From Intestinimonas sp. (GTDB taxonomy: Bacteria > Bacillota > Clostridia > Oscillospirales > Oscillospiraceae), in contig JALCSB010000001.1 of NCBI GenBank assembly GCA_022653075.1, positions 62,001-126,000 of the forward strand: 64,000 nt of DNA, read 5' to 3'. The notes below the pieces were generated by a model. That model worked only from the letters and a program-made list of their open reading frames with translations, was not told where the DNA came from and did not search any database. Below are positions 16,693-26,582 of the stretch, piece after piece. Numbering within the stretch: position 1 is the stretch's first letter; every line of letters starts with the position of its first letter. Both the position numbers and the translations under genes were made by a program.

Positions 16693-17541
16693 ATGGAACC
16701 AAGCCGCGCGCACGCGCTTGCCGTGACCGCCGCTAAGGCCCGCCTGCTGGCCATGGAGATGGTCCATACCGCCGCTTCCGGGCATATCGGCGGCTCTTTA
16801 TCTTCTATGGATATGCTGACGGCGCTCTATTTTGATGTGATGAACGTTGATCCTGAAAATCCACGTGATCCCGACCGGGACCGTTTTGTACTGTCTAAGG
16901 GCCACTGTACCCCGGCCCTGTACCCCATCCTGGCACTCCGGGGCTTTTTCCCTGTGGAACAGCTGTCTATGTTCCGCAGGATCGACGGGCATATGTCCGG
17001 CCATCCGGATATGGTGAATGTGCCGGGGGTGGATATGTCCACCGGCAGCCTGGGTCAGGGCTTTTCCGCCGCCGTAGGTATGGCCATCGCCGGTAAGCTG
17101 GATCACAAAAACTACCGGGTCTACACGGTCCTGGGTGACGGTGAGTTGGCGGAGGGACAAATCTGGGAGGCCGCCATGTCCGCCGCCAAGTACAAACTGG
17201 ACCATCTCTGCGCCATCGTGGATGTCAATGGACTGCAGATCGATGGCAGAACTGCCGACGTTATGCCCACTGAGCCGCTGGACCGGAAATTCGAGTCGTT
17301 TGGTTTTCATGTTATCAAGCTCATTAGCGGGAACGACCCCGCCGCTGTCTCCGACGCGCTGCACGCTGCCGCCACGGTCAAGGACAAGCCCACGGTAATT
17401 TTGGCTGCCACGGTCAAAGGCAAGGGCGTTTCCTTTATGGAGAATAACGCCGACTGGCACGGCAAGGCGCCGGATGATGCACAGTATGCCGCAGCCAAGG
17501 CGGAGCTGGAAGCCGGTCTGGCAGAATTGGAGGGGAACTGA
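16693..17541 (+). CDS. Transketolase, N-terminal (TPP-binding) subunit
   Basis: With the next gene this forms a two-subunit transketolase, which moves two-carbon units between sugar phosphates in the non-oxidative pentose phosphate pathway. The 282-residue chain carries the thiamine-diphosphate motif GDGELAEGQIWEAAM and the early GHIGGSLSSMDMLTALYF. The open frame runs back to 16609, but that is upstream of the promoter -10 box; GAAAGGA at 16677-16683 supports ATG 16693. The partner starts two bases after the stop. Confidence 0.95.
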   Translation: MEPSRAHALAVTAAKARLLAMEMVHTAASGHIGGSLSSMDMLTALYFDVMNVDPENPRDPDRDRFVLSKGHCTPALYPILALRGFFPVEQLSMFRRIDGHMSGHPDMVNVPGVDMSTGSLGQGFSAAVGMAIAGKLDHKNYRVYTVLGDGELAEGQIWEAAMSAAKYKLDHLCAIVDVNGLQIDGRTADVMPTEPLDRKFESFGFHVIKLISGNDPAAVSDALHAAATVKDKPTVILAATVKGKGVSFMENNADWHGKAPDDAQYAAAKAELEAGLAELEGN

Positions 17542-17542
17542 C

Positions 17543-18490
17543 ATGGGAGAAAAAATCGCAACCCGCGTTGTCTACGGTGAGACTCTGGTAGAGCTTGGAG
17601 CCAAATATCCCGACCTCATTGTACTGGACGCAGACCTCTCCGGCGCAACCAAAACCAAGGATTTTTCCAAGGCCTACCCGAAACGATTCCTCAACATGGG
17701 AATTGCCGAGTGCAATATGGTGGATGTGGCCGCCGGCCTTGCCACCTGCGGCAAGAAACCCTTTGCCAGTACCTTTGCCATGTTTGCCGCAGGCCGTGCT
17801 TTTGAGCAGGTGCGCAACTGTGTGGCCTATCCCCACCTGAACGTGAAGGTGGTCGGCTCCCACGGCGGCCTTTCCGTGGGTGAGGACGGCGCGACTCATC
17901 AGTGCTGCGAGGATTTTGCCACCATGCGGGTCCTTCCCGGCATGACGGTGGTCTGCCCCTGCGACGGCTATGAGATGAAGCAGGCCGTGCAGGCACTGAT
18001 TGATTATAACGGCCCCGCCTACTTGCGGCTGGGCAGACTGGCGGTGGAGACGGTTACTGAATTTACTCCCGGCTATCGGTTCGAGCTGGGTAAGGGCGCA
18101 GTCCTGCGGGACGGCGGGGACGTGACCATCATTGCCGTTGGTATGATGGTGCAGATGGCGTTAAAAGCGGCTGACCAGCTTCTGGCCGAAGGAATTTCCG
18201 CCCGGGTTATCGACATGCACACGATTAAGCCGCTGGACGAGGAGCTGGTGCTGAAAGCTGCGCGGGAGACCGGGGCCATCGTGACCAGTGAGGAGCATAA
18301 CATTATCGGCGGCTTGGGCGAGGCCGTGTGCGGCTACCTCTCCGGGATGTGCCCCGTGCCCGTGGTGCGACACGGGGTAGAAGATAAGTTCGGCCGCTCC
18401 GGCAAGGCGCAGCTGGTACTGGAGGCCTATGGCCTGACGCCGGACCGGATTGCTGCTAAAGCAAAGGCCGCGTTGGCGATGAAAAAATGA
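17543..18490 (+). CDS. Transketolase, C-terminal (pyrimidine-binding) subunit
   Basis: Second half of the split transketolase. The 315-residue protein holds the pyrimidine-binding domain with NMGIAECNMVDVAAGLATCGKKPF cut short here to its core NMGIAE, and a C-terminal transketolase domain. The open frame starts at 17474 inside the upstream gene, but GGAGGGGA before ATG 17543 marks the true start. The ATGA overlap with the SGNH hydrolase gene suggests the three genes are one operon. DXS-like enzymes share this domain order, but the split layout and length fit transketolase. Confidence 0.94.
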   Translation: MGEKIATRVVYGETLVELGAKYPDLIVLDADLSGATKTKDFSKAYPKRFLNMGIAECNMVDVAAGLATCGKKPFASTFAMFAAGRAFEQVRNCVAYPHLNVKVVGSHGGLSVGEDGATHQCCEDFATMRVLPGMTVVCPCDGYEMKQAVQALIDYNGPAYLRLGRLAVETVTEFTPGYRFELGKGAVLRDGGDVTIIAVGMMVQMALKAADQLLAEGISARVIDMHTIKPLDEELVLKAARETGAIVTSEEHNIIGGLGEAVCGYLSGMCPVPVVRHGVEDKFGRSGKAQLVLEAYGLTPDRIAAKAKAALAMKK

Positions 18491-19074
18491 AGCTGCTCTG
18501 TCTGGGGGACAGTCTGACCTATGGATATGGTGTTTCCCGCCGGAACACTTGGGTTTGTCTGACCGCGGAGCGTACCGGCCATACCTTGATAAATTGCGGC
18601 CTGAACGGTGATACGGTGGTTGGAATGCGGGAACGCCTTCCCCTGGAGGCGGAATGGGAGCGACCGGACGGTGTATTCGTGATGGGAGGTACCAACGATA
18701 TTCTTATCACGGGTGGAGACGCCGTCGCGCGCCGTGATCTGGCAGACCTCGTCAGGCAGGCGCGCAAAATGGAGATTACACCTATTTTAGGAATTGCCCC
18801 AGAGGTCAGAGGCGATGCTGAGAATTGTTTCTGGCCGGACCGGGAGGGCCTGCGCACCCGGATTCCCATCTTTGAGGCATATGCCGCATGGCAGCTCCGC
18901 CTTGCCCGGGCGGAAGATATTCCGGTTGTGGATTTTCGTCCGGCATTTGCAGGGCGCCCTACCAGGGAGCTCTATTTGGACGGCATCCATCCAAACGCAG
19001 CCGGGCATGCTGAAATGGCTGACGTACTGTGCCGCGCGCAATCAGAGCCGACTGGTATGCTGGGAATGTTCTGA
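18487..19074 (+). CDS. SGNH/GDSL-type esterase or lipase
   Basis: A 195-residue serine hydrolase of the SGNH superfamily. All four blocks are visible: GDSLTYG near residue 7 with the nucleophile serine, the oxyanion glycine in NCGLNGDT, asparagine in GGTNDI, and the catalytic Asp-His pair in DGIHPN near residue 165. There is no signal peptide, so it acts in the cytoplasm. The substrate is unknown; the coupling to transketolase suggests a sugar ester or acylated intermediate, but that is only a guess. Confidence 0.88.
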   Translation: MKLLCLGDSLTYGYGVSRRNTWVCLTAERTGHTLINCGLNGDTVVGMRERLPLEAEWERPDGVFVMGGTNDILITGGDAVARRDLADLVRQARKMEITPILGIAPEVRGDAENCFWPDREGLRTRIPIFEAYAAWQLRLARAEDIPVVDFRPAFAGRPTRELYLDGIHPNAAGHAEMADVLCRAQSEPTGMLGMF

Positions 19075-19086
19075 CCGGGAACCTGA

Positions 19087-19126
19087 CGGCTCCGGAAACG
19101 TGATCACGTTTCCGGAGCCGCTTTTT
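19087..19126 (+). terminator. Terminator after the transketolase operon
   Basis: A perfectly palindromic 34-base stem (19087-19120) followed by CTTTTT. Confidence 0.9.
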
Positions 19127-19185
19127 ACCAGGGCCTTATCATTTATTAATTATTTCTGAATGCACCTTAAAACAGCCGAAACGGT

Positions 19186-19214
19186 TTGCAAAAATCTCCA
19201 AATCATGATAACAT
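19186..19214 (+). promoter_or_regulatory. Probable promoter for smc
   Basis: TTGCAA at 19186-19191, a 17-bp spacer and TAACAT at 19209-19214 in an AT-rich stretch before smc. Confidence 0.5.
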
Positions 19215-19261
19215 AATATATTCCTATATCTCTCATGGATAAAGAAAAGGAGGCACGGTAA

Positions 19262-22200
19262 TTGTACTTAAAGGCGTTGGAAATTCAAGGGTTCAAATCC
19301 TTTCCCGATAAGACCGTGCTGACCTTTAATGCGGATATTACTGCCATCGTGGGTCCCAATGGAAGCGGAAAATCGAACATTTCCGACGCAATCCGGTGGG
19401 TCATGGGGGAGCAGTCCACCCGGGCGCTTCGGGGCGGAAAAATGGAGGATGTGATCTTCGGCGGAACCGCCCGGCGGAAACAGCTGGGGTTTGCCGAGGT
19501 CTCTCTGGTGCTGGACAACACGGGCCGTTTTTTCCCTTTGGAAGAGAGCGAGGTCATGGTGACCCGCCGCTATTACCGTTCTGGTGAGAGTGAGTATTTT
19601 ATTAACCGCCGTGCCGCCCGCCTGAAGGATGTCAATGAACTGTTTATGGACACCGGGCTGGGCCGGGACGGCTATTCAATGATCGGTCAGGGCAGGATCG
19701 ATGAGATCCTATCCGTGAAAAGCGGCGACCGACGCGAGGTCTTTGAAGAGGCCGCCGGCATTTCCCGTTTCCGCCACCGCAAAGAGGAGGCGGAACGCAA
19801 ACTGGAGCGCACGCAGGAGAATCTGGTGCGGGTAAGTGATAAGATCGACGAGCTGGAGCTTCAGGTGGAACCGCTGCGCGCCCAAGCCGAAAAAGCGAGG
19901 AAGTATCTGCTTCTCCGGGATGAGATGCGGGGACTGGAGATCTCCGTTTGGATGGAGCAGTTGGATAAAATCCACGCAGGCACGGTCAAGCTGACGGGTG
20001 ACTATGACAGCGCGGTCCGCCAGAAAGAGGAGGCCCGGACGGCGCTGGAGAAGCTGTACGCGTCTGCGGAGCATTATGCTGGGCAGATGCGGCAGAAGGA
20101 TGTGGAGGCGGAGGGAATCCGCTTCCAGCTTATGAAACGGCAAGCCGACGCCAACGAGTGTGAAAGTGCCATCGCGGTACTGAAAAGCAGTATTGAGCAT
20201 AATGCGGAAAACGCCCAGCGGGTGCGGCAGGAACTGGACCAGCAGGAGGGACGGACGGGCAGCCTGGCCGCTCAGATCCGGGAAGGCCGAACACGTCTGG
20301 AGGGAATCACCGAAAAAATGAACGGCCTGCGCGGGCAGTTGGAGGAGCAGAATGCCGCCGCCAAAGCGGCGGAGCATTCCGCTGGAGCGCTGGGGGATGA
20401 ACTGGAGGCGCTGCGCCGGAAAGAGGCCGTGGAGACCGCATCTGCGGCCGAAGCCAGGCAGCTGCTTTCCGCACTCTCCGCGGCCGCGCAGGAACTTTTT
20501 GACCGGGACGCGTCGGTCCGGCGGGAACTGGCGGCTGGTGCGGAAAAACTGGCGGCGTCCTGTACGGAGCGGGACGCCGCTGAGAAAGCGCACACCAAGG
20601 CGGAAGAGGACCGGAAGTCGCTGCTCAATGTGATCAGCGGATATGCCCTTCGGGCGGAGGCAAGACAAAAAAAAGCGCGGGACGTGAAAGAGAAGCGAGT
20701 CCGGCTTCAGATGGAGGAAAACGCGCTTGCCTCCCGGATCCATATGCTGGCCGAAATGGAGAAAGTCTACGAGGGTTATTCCAAGGCGGTGAAGCTGGTG
20801 ATGGGGGAGGCACGCCGGGGAAATCTCAGGGGAATCCGGGGGCCTGTGGCCAGTCTGCTTCAGGTGCCGGACTCTTACACCGTGGCCATTGAGGTGGCGC
20901 TGGGCGGTGCCATGCAGCATATCGTAGTGGACCGGGAGGAGGACGGCAAGAACGCCATCGGATTTCTCCGGCGGCGGGACGGTGGCCGTGCCACCTTTCT
21001 GCCGCGGGACGCCGTCCGGCCTTCCAACTTTCGGGACCGCGCGGTGGAGCGGGAACCGGGCTTTGTGGGCATGGGCGACGCGCTCATCACCTTTGCCCCC
21101 GACTGCGCCGGCATCTTTTCTAATCTGCTGGGACGGGTGGTCATCGCCGAGACGCTGGACGCGGCGCTGGCGATTGCCCGCAAATTCAGCCACCGCTTCC
21201 GTATTGTCACGCTGGACGGACAGGTGCTCAACCCGGGCGGCTCCATGACGGGCGGTTCGGTATCCCGCAACGCGGGTATTCTCAGCCGTCAAAACGAGCT
21301 GGCCCGGCTGAACACGCAGGCTGAGGATATCCGTAAGCGGCTTTCTCAGGCTGCGAAGGCCGTGGAGGAGGCGGACCGGGAAGCCGCGGCCGCAGGCTAT
21401 GAGCTGGAAAACGCCCGGGCACAGCAGCGAGAACTGGAGGACCATATTCTGCGGTTATCCGAGCGCTGTGCGCATTATGCCCAAGGCGTAGAGGAGCTGG
21501 AGGGGCAGAAGAAGAATCTGCGCGCGGAACTGGAGCAGATCGGAAGGCGCGTCGGGCAGACCGAAGCCGACACCGATGCCGCGCGGGCACGAATCGAACA
21601 GTTGGAGGGTTCTGCCGCCGCTCTGCGGGCGGAAAGCGAGAATAAAACCACCGGGCGGCAGGAGATCAGAACGCGGGCAGATGCCATCCGGCAGGAGATC
21701 GCTGCGCTGAACGTGCAACTGGCCGCGCTGGAAGCGGAGCAGACAGCGTTAAGAAAGTCGATGGACGAGCTGGAGAACCTGCGCAGGGATATCGCCGGCG
21801 ACCGGACCGAGCGGGAGCGCCTGTTGGCGGGGTATGAGGCGAAGAATACCGAACTTTCCGCGCAGATCGGGGAGAAGCAGGGTCTCCTGGAGAAGATTCA
21901 GGCGGAGAACCGGACCCAAAACGAGGCCATTGGCCGTATCAATGAGGAAAAGCTGACACTGGAGCAAAAACGCAACGAGACAGACCGTGCCAGCCGGGAT
22001 AAAAACACGGAACTGCTCAATATGGAGCGCGAGGTATCCGTGTTGGAGCAGAAAAAAGCATCCGCCGCCGTAGAAGAAAAGCAAATTCTGGATAAACTAT
22101 GGGAAACCTATGAGCTCTCCCATGAGGCCGCCAAGGCCCAGCGTCAGGAGCTGGAGAGCATTTCAAAGGCCCAGCGCCGTATCGGGGAGCTTCGGCGCTC

Positions 22201-22831
22201 TATTTCTGGACTGGGCAATGTGAATCTGGATGCCGTGGAGGAATTTCAGCGGGTCAACGAGCGGTATACCTATCTGACCGGCCAGCGGGACGATGTCATA
22301 AAGTCCAAAAAAGAGCTGGAGGGGATTATTGCCGACATCACCGCGGAGATGAAAACCATCTTTTCCGAGCAGTTTGCCTCCATCAACGCCGCTTTTGCCC
22401 AGACGTTCCAGGAACTGTTTGGCGGAGGAAAGGCCGCGCTGGAGCTGGAAGATGAGAAGGATATTCTGAACTGCGATATTGAGATCAGGGTTCAGCCGCC
22501 CGGAAAAGCGCTTAAGACCATCACACTGCTCTCCGGCGGTGAAAAGGCGTTTGTGGCCATTGCCCTGTACTTTGCAATTTTGAAGGTGCGGCCAACCCCC
22601 TTCTGCGTCATGGATGAAATCGAGGCCGCACTGGACGACGCCAACGTAGTCCGCTATGCCCGCTATCTGCGGCAGATGTCCGGGCGGACTCAGTTCCTTG
22701 TCATCACACACCGCCGTGGTACCATGGAGGAGGCAGACGTGCTGTACGGTGTTACCATGCAGGAGCAGGGTGTGAGCCGTCTGCTGACCATAAATCTCAA
22801 TGAACTATCGGAGGAGCTTGGCGTGCAGTGA
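19262..22831 (+). CDS. smc: Chromosome segregation protein SMC
   Basis: ATPase that, with ScpA and ScpB, compacts and separates chromosomes. The 1189-residue length is typical. The N-terminal head has Walker A GPNGSGKSN near residue 32. Two long coiled-coil arms flank the hinge domain (about residues 515-680, including GAMQHIVVD and GGSMTGGS). The C-terminal head has the signature LLSGGEKAFVAIAL and Walker B FCVMDEIEAALDDANV. The start is TTG 19262 with AAAGGAGG upstream. ftsY follows after 34 bases. Confidence 0.97.
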   Translation: MYLKALEIQGFKSFPDKTVLTFNADITAIVGPNGSGKSNISDAIRWVMGEQSTRALRGGKMEDVIFGGTARRKQLGFAEVSLVLDNTGRFFPLEESEVMVTRRYYRSGESEYFINRRAARLKDVNELFMDTGLGRDGYSMIGQGRIDEILSVKSGDRREVFEEAAGISRFRHRKEEAERKLERTQENLVRVSDKIDELELQVEPLRAQAEKARKYLLLRDEMRGLEISVWMEQLDKIHAGTVKLTGDYDSAVRQKEEARTALEKLYASAEHYAGQMRQKDVEAEGIRFQLMKRQADANECESAIAVLKSSIEHNAENAQRVRQELDQQEGRTGSLAAQIREGRTRLEGITEKMNGLRGQLEEQNAAAKAAEHSAGALGDELEALRRKEAVETASAAEARQLLSALSAAAQELFDRDASVRRELAAGAEKLAASCTERDAAEKAHTKAEEDRKSLLNVISGYALRAEARQKKARDVKEKRVRLQMEENALASRIHMLAEMEKVYEGYSKAVKLVMGEARRGNLRGIRGPVASLLQVPDSYTVAIEVALGGAMQHIVVDREEDGKNAIGFLRRRDGGRATFLPRDAVRPSNFRDRAVEREPGFVGMGDALITFAPDCAGIFSNLLGRVVIAETLDAALAIARKFSHRFRIVTLDGQVLNPGGSMTGGSVSRNAGILSRQNELARLNTQAEDIRKRLSQAAKAVEEADREAAAAGYELENARAQQRELEDHILRLSERCAHYAQGVEELEGQKKNLRAELEQIGRRVGQTEADTDAARARIEQLEGSAAALRAESENKTTGRQEIRTRADAIRQEIAALNVQLAALEAEQTALRKSMDELENLRRDIAGDRTERERLLAGYEAKNTELSAQIGEKQGLLEKIQAENRTQNEAIGRINEEKLTLEQKRNETDRASRDKNTELLNMEREVSVLEQKKASAAVEEKQILDKLWETYELSHEAAKAQRQELESISKAQRRIGELRRSISGLGNVNLDAVEEFQRVNERYTYLTGQRDDVIKSKKELEGIIADITAEMKTIFSEQFASINAAFAQTFQELFGGGKAALELEDEKDILNCDIEIRVQPPGKALKTITLLSGGEKAFVAIALYFAILKVRPTPFCVMDEIEAALDDANVVRYARYLRQMSGRTQFLVITHRRGTMEEADVLYGVTMQEQGVSRLLTINLNELSEELGVQ

Positions 22832-22865
22832 GGCCGCATAAAATAATCGGAAAGGAATTTGACCC

Positions 22866-23732
22866 ATGGGATTTTTTGATAAAATCAAAAAAATCGGGAT
22901 TTTTTCTGCATTTTCTTCCATCGATGAGGAATTTTACGACGAGCTGGAAGAATCCCTTATCCTGGCGGATATGGGCGTGGACCCCGCGCTCAAGGCAGTG
23001 GAAGAACTGCGCCGCCGGGTAAAGGCGGAGCGTTTGCGTGAGCCGGACCAGGTTCGCGTCTGTCTGCGCCGAGTGCTGTGCGATATGTTGGATGTGGGCA
23101 GTACCGAGCTTGACCTGAGCACCTGCCCGTCTGTAATTTTGTTCATTGGCGTAAACGGTGTGGGCAAGACCACCACCATCGGTAAGCTGGGCGCGGCCCT
23201 GAAGGTACAGGGGAAAAAGGTGCTGCTGTGCGCGGGGGATACGTTCCGCGCCGCCGCCGCCGAGCAGCTCACCATCTGGGCGCAGCGCTCCGGCGTTGAT
23301 ATCGTGAAGCAGGGCGAGGGCGCGGACCCTGCCGCCGTGGTCTATGATGCGCTGACTGCCGCGAAAGCCAGAGGAACCGATGTAATTTTAGTGGATACGG
23401 CGGGGCGGCTGCATAATAAGCAGAACCTGATGAATGAGCTGAACAAAATCAGGCGGATTGTTGACCGGGAACTGCCTGAATGCGCCTGTGAAACCCTACT
23501 GGTGCTGGATGCCACTACCGGCCAGAACGGCCTCATACAGGCCAAACAGTTCCGGGAGAGCGCCGGCGTGACCGGTATTATTCTTACCAAACTGGACGGC
23601 ACCGCCAAGGGCGGCGTCACTGTGGCCATTGCGGACGAACTGAAGATCCCTGTCAAATATGTGGGCTTGGGCGAGGGAGTGGACGATCTGCGTCCCTTTG
23701 ACGCACAGGCCTTTACGGAGGCATTGGTATAA
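22866..23732 (+). CDS. ftsY: Signal recognition particle receptor FtsY
   Basis: GTPase that docks the SRP-ribosome complex at the membrane. The 288-residue protein has the N domain followed by the G domain with [32 protein letters not shown] and [10 protein letters not shown]. The long acidic A domain of E. coli FtsY is absent, as is usual in Firmicutes. GGAAAGGA precedes ATG 22866. Its stop overlaps the rph start. ffh is not in the window. Confidence 0.96.
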   Translation: MGFFDKIKKIGIFSAFSSIDEEFYDELEESLILADMGVDPALKAVEELRRRVKAERLREPDQVRVCLRRVLCDMLDVGSTELDLSTCPSVILFIGVNGVGKTTTIGKLGAALKVQGKKVLLCAGDTFRAAAAEQLTIWAQRSGVDIVKQGEGADPAAVVYDALTAAKARGTDVILVDTAGRLHNKQNLMNELNKIRRIVDRELPECACETLLVLDATTGQNGLIQAKQFRESAGVTGIILTKLDGTAKGGVTVAIADELKIPVKYVGLGEGVDDLRPFDAQAFTEALV

Positions 23733-24445
23733 TGAGAATTGACGGAAGAAAATGGAATCAGATGCGGCCGGTGGAAATTCTCCCCGGCGTTAACCAGTTC
23801 GCGGAGGGCTCCTGCCTGATCCGCTGCGGGAACACTCATGTGCTCTGCACCGCCTCGGTGGAGGAGCGGGTGCCGCCCCATGTGCCGGAGGGAGAGGGGT
23901 GGGTCACCGCCGAATATTCCATGCTGCCTCGGGCCAACCGGGAGCGTACCCGCCGGGACATCTCGAAGCTGAAACTGTCCCCCAGAAGCGCGGAGATCCA
24001 ACGGTTAGTGGGGCGTGCGCTCCGGGCAGCGGTGGACATGAAAAAACTGGGCCCCCGGCAGATCACCATCGACTGCGACGTGCTTCAGGGTGACGGCGGT
24101 ACCCGCACCGCTTCCGTGACCGGTGGCTTTGTAGCGCTGGCGCTGGCCTGCCGCAGACTAGAGGAGGGCGGTGTTGTTGCGGAAACACCTATTTTAACTC
24201 AGGTGGCCGCTATTTCCGCGGGCATCGTCAAGGATGAACTGCTGCTGGACCTGTGCTATGAGGAGGACTCTGCCGCCATGGTGGATTTCAACTGTGTGAT
24301 GACCGGTGAGGGAACACTGGTGGAAGTGCAGGGCACCGGCGAGGGCCGCGCTTTTAGCATTGAGGAGCAGAGCCGTCTGCTGAATCTGTGTGCCGGCGGC
24401 GTCCGTGAGCTACAGGCGGCACAAAAGGCCGCGCTGGGGGGATGA
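23732..24445 (+). CDS. rph: Ribonuclease PH
   Basis: Phosphate-dependent 3' exonuclease that trims tRNA precursors. The 237-residue protein starts with the family's [15 protein letters not shown] and contains EYSMLPRAN and [18 protein letters not shown], including the phosphate-binding and catalytic residues. ATG overlaps the ftsY stop by one base. rdgB starts four bases after the stop, so the enzymes are likely made together; in some bacteria they are even fused. Confidence 0.96.
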   Translation: MRIDGRKWNQMRPVEILPGVNQFAEGSCLIRCGNTHVLCTASVEERVPPHVPEGEGWVTAEYSMLPRANRERTRRDISKLKLSPRSAEIQRLVGRALRAAVDMKKLGPRQITIDCDVLQGDGGTRTASVTGGFVALALACRRLEEGGVVAETPILTQVAAISAGIVKDELLLDLCYEEDSAAMVDFNCVMTGEGTLVEVQGTGEGRAFSIEEQSRLLNLCAGGVRELQAAQKAALGG

Positions 24446-24449
24446 GACG

Positions 24450-25049
24450 ATGAAGGCGGTACTGGCGAGCAAAAACCCCAACAAACTGCGTGAGATGAGT
24501 GAGATTCTCTCCGCCCGGGGGGTGGAGGTTGTGCTGGAGTCCGACGTGGGTGTGGATGTGGACGTGGAAGAGACCGGCGCCACCTTTGAGGAGAACGCGC
24601 GGCTCAAGGCGAAGGCGGTTATGCAGGCCACCGGCCTTCCCGCCATTGCAGACGACTCCGGCCTGTGCGTGGACGCATTGAACGGCGGGCCGGGTGTCTA
24701 TTCCGCGCGGTACGGCGGGCCTGACCTGGACGACCGGGGGCGCTGCCGCCTGCTCCTTCAAAATCTACAGGGCCAAATCAGTCGGAAAGCAAAGTTCGTT
24801 TCGGTGGTATGCCTGTGCATGCCGGATGGAGATGTAATTTCCTCCCGGGGCGAGTGCCCCGGCACCATTGCCTTTGCTCCACAGGGGGAGAACGGGTTCG
24901 GTTACGACCCGGTTTTCTTTATCCCCGCGCTTCGCAAAACATTTGCCCAACTGACTGCGGAGGAAAAGAACAAGATCTCGCACCGGGGCAATGCCCTCAA
25001 AAAGTTTCAGATAGAATTGGAGAGTTACCTTAATGGAATTAACAAGTAA
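24450..25049 (+). CDS. rdgB: XTP/dITP pyrophosphatase (HAM1/RdgB)
   Basis: Hydrolyses non-canonical purine nucleotides such as XTP and dITP to monophosphates, keeping them out of DNA and RNA. The 199-residue protein begins with VLASKNPNKLREM and contains FEENARLKA, ADDSGLCVDALNGGPGVYSARY cut here to its core ADDSGL, and the C-terminal KNKISHRGNAL. The open frame extends back to 24390 inside rph, but the conserved N-terminus starts at ATG 24450. The end overlaps yhbY by 17 bases. Confidence 0.96.
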   Translation: MKAVLASKNPNKLREMSEILSARGVEVVLESDVGVDVDVEETGATFEENARLKAKAVMQATGLPAIADDSGLCVDALNGGPGVYSARYGGPDLDDRGRCRLLLQNLQGQISRKAKFVSVVCLCMPDGDVISSRGECPGTIAFAPQGENGFGYDPVFFIPALRKTFAQLTAEEKNKISHRGNALKKFQIELESYLNGINK

Positions 25050-25341
25050 ACAGCGTGCGCAGCTGCGCGGACTGGCCAACGGCATCGACACCATTGTCCA
25101 TATTGGAAAGGACGGGATCGGTGAAAATTTGATCAAGCAGGTGAACGATGCGCTGGAGGCCCGGGAACTGATTAAATGCCGGGTGTTGGAAAATTCCATG
25201 CTCACCGCGCGGGAGGCCGCCGATACTCTGTCCGTGACCGCCAGGGCCGAGGTGGTGCAGGTCATCGGAACAAAATTCGTTTTGTTCCGTCAAAGTCATA
25301 ATAAAGAGAAAAGAGACAAGATTATACTGGTCAGAAGATAG
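25033..25341 (+). CDS. yhbY: YhbY-type (CRM domain) RNA-binding protein
   Basis: A 102-residue protein made of one CRM domain, an IF3-like fold linked to assembly of the large ribosomal subunit. Recognisable segments are LTSKQRAQLRGLAN at the start, HIGKDGI with the GxxG-like RNA-binding loop, and IGTKFVLFR near the end. The ATG lies within the 3' end of rdgB, with GGAGAG just upstream. nadD-yqeK follows at a 29-base distance, the order seen in several Firmicutes. Confidence 0.93.
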   Translation: MELTSKQRAQLRGLANGIDTIVHIGKDGIGENLIKQVNDALEARELIKCRVLENSMLTAREAADTLSVTARAEVVQVIGTKFVLFRQSHNKEKRDKIILVRR

Positions 25342-25370
25342 AAGACCTCAGACTGGAGAGATGGAGCAAA

Positions 25371-26582
25371 ATGAGGATCGGTATTTACGGCGGAACCTTT
25401 GACCCGCCTCATATAGGACATATGGAGGCGGCCCGGACGACCATGGAAGCCCTGGGGCTGGACCAGCTGCTGCTTATTCCTGCGGCGCTCCCACCCCATA
25501 AACAGCTTCCACCCAGAGCCGCATCGGCGGAAGAACGTCTGACCATGACCGCTCTTATGGCGGATGGGCTGGGCCTGCGGACCGGGCGGGGTAATGTGGT
25601 GAAGGCGGACGGCATGGAGTTGGCCCGCGCCGGAAAAAGCTATACCTCCGACACGCTTCGGCAACTCCATGAACAGATACCGGACGGTGAGTTCTGGCTG
25701 CTGATGGGGGCCGATATGCTTTTCACTCTGCCGAGCTGGCATGAATCGGAGGTCATTGCAAAACTGGCGGGTATTGCCGCCTTTGCCCGTTCCAAATCGG
25801 ATACCGGAACCGTGCTGGAGGAGCAGGCCCGGCGACTGCGCGCAGACTTTGGAGCTAACGTTCAGGTAATCACGCTGCCGAAGGTCATTGACCTATCCTC
25901 CACCCATCTGCGCACCCTCCTCCAGGACGGAGGAGGCGCGGACCTTCTGTGGCCGCCGGTTTATGGCTATATTCTGATGCATGGCCTTTATGACACGCAT
26001 GCCGACCTTACCAGGCTCACCGACGAGCAGCTGCGTGCCTGTTCCTGGTCTATGATCTACGCCAAGCGTATCCCCCACGTGAAGGGAACCGAAGAGGAAG
26101 CAGTTCGTCTGGCTAAACGCTGGGGCGCCGATCCGGAGCTGGCCCGCCGGGCGGGTATCCTCCACGATTGCACCAAATACTTTACCCTGGATGAGCAGTT
26201 GAAATTATGTGATAAATATGGTATCGTACTAGATGATTTGGAAAAAAAGGCGGTCAAGCTGCTTCATTCCAAAACGGGAGCGGAAATTGCCCGCCATGTA
26301 TTCGGCGTCTGCGACGAAATTCATGATGCCATCTATTGGCATACCACAGGCAAAGCCAATATGACCACCCTGGAAAAAGTCCTGTACCTTGCCGATTACA
26401 TCGAGCCGTCCCGATCTGATTTCGAGGGACTGGCACGGTTGCGGAAGCTATCTTACGAGGATTTGGATGCCGCTTTGCTGCTCGGTTGTGAACTTACTAT
26501 CCGGGATATGGAAGAGCGGGGCATGCCGGTACACATCAATACCATGCGGGCCAGGGACTGGCTGAAAGGACAGAGCAGATGA
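25371..26582 (+). CDS. nadD: Fused nicotinate-nucleotide adenylyltransferase and YqeK HD phosphohydrolase
   Basis: One 403-residue frame carries two enzymes that are separate neighbours in Bacillus subtilis. Residues 1-200 are NadD, which makes deamido-NAD: GGTFDPPHIGHM holds the nucleotidyltransferase HxGH motif, and ISSTHLR-like DLSSTHLRTLL is the second signature. Residues 215-400 are a YqeK-type HD domain, known to cleave diadenosine tetraphosphate, with GILHDCTKYF, HSKTGAEIA and LADYIEPSR. No stop or frameshift separates them. The stop overlaps the LCP gene start. Confidence 0.93.
   Translation: MRIGIYGGTFDPPHIGHMEAARTTMEALGLDQLLLIPAALPPHKQLPPRAASAEERLTMTALMADGLGLRTGRGNVVKADGMELARAGKSYTSDTLRQLHEQIPDGEFWLLMGADMLFTLPSWHESEVIAKLAGIAAFARSKSDTGTVLEEQARRLRADFGANVQVITLPKVIDLSSTHLRTLLQDGGGADLLWPPVYGYILMHGLYDTHADLTRLTDEQLRACSWSMIYAKRIPHVKGTEEEAVRLAKRWGADPELARRAGILHDCTKYFTLDEQLKLCDKYGIVLDDLEKKAVKLLHSKTGAEIARHVFGVCDEIHDAIYWHTTGKANMTTLEKVLYLADYIEPSRSDFEGLARLRKLSYEDLDAALLLGCELTIRDMEERGMPVHINTMRARDWLKGQSR

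Noticed and set aside
19709..21445. A 578-codon minus-strand frame inside smc
   Set aside because: Arises from the GC-rich coiled-coil codons of smc; no ribosome binding site and no recognisable domains.
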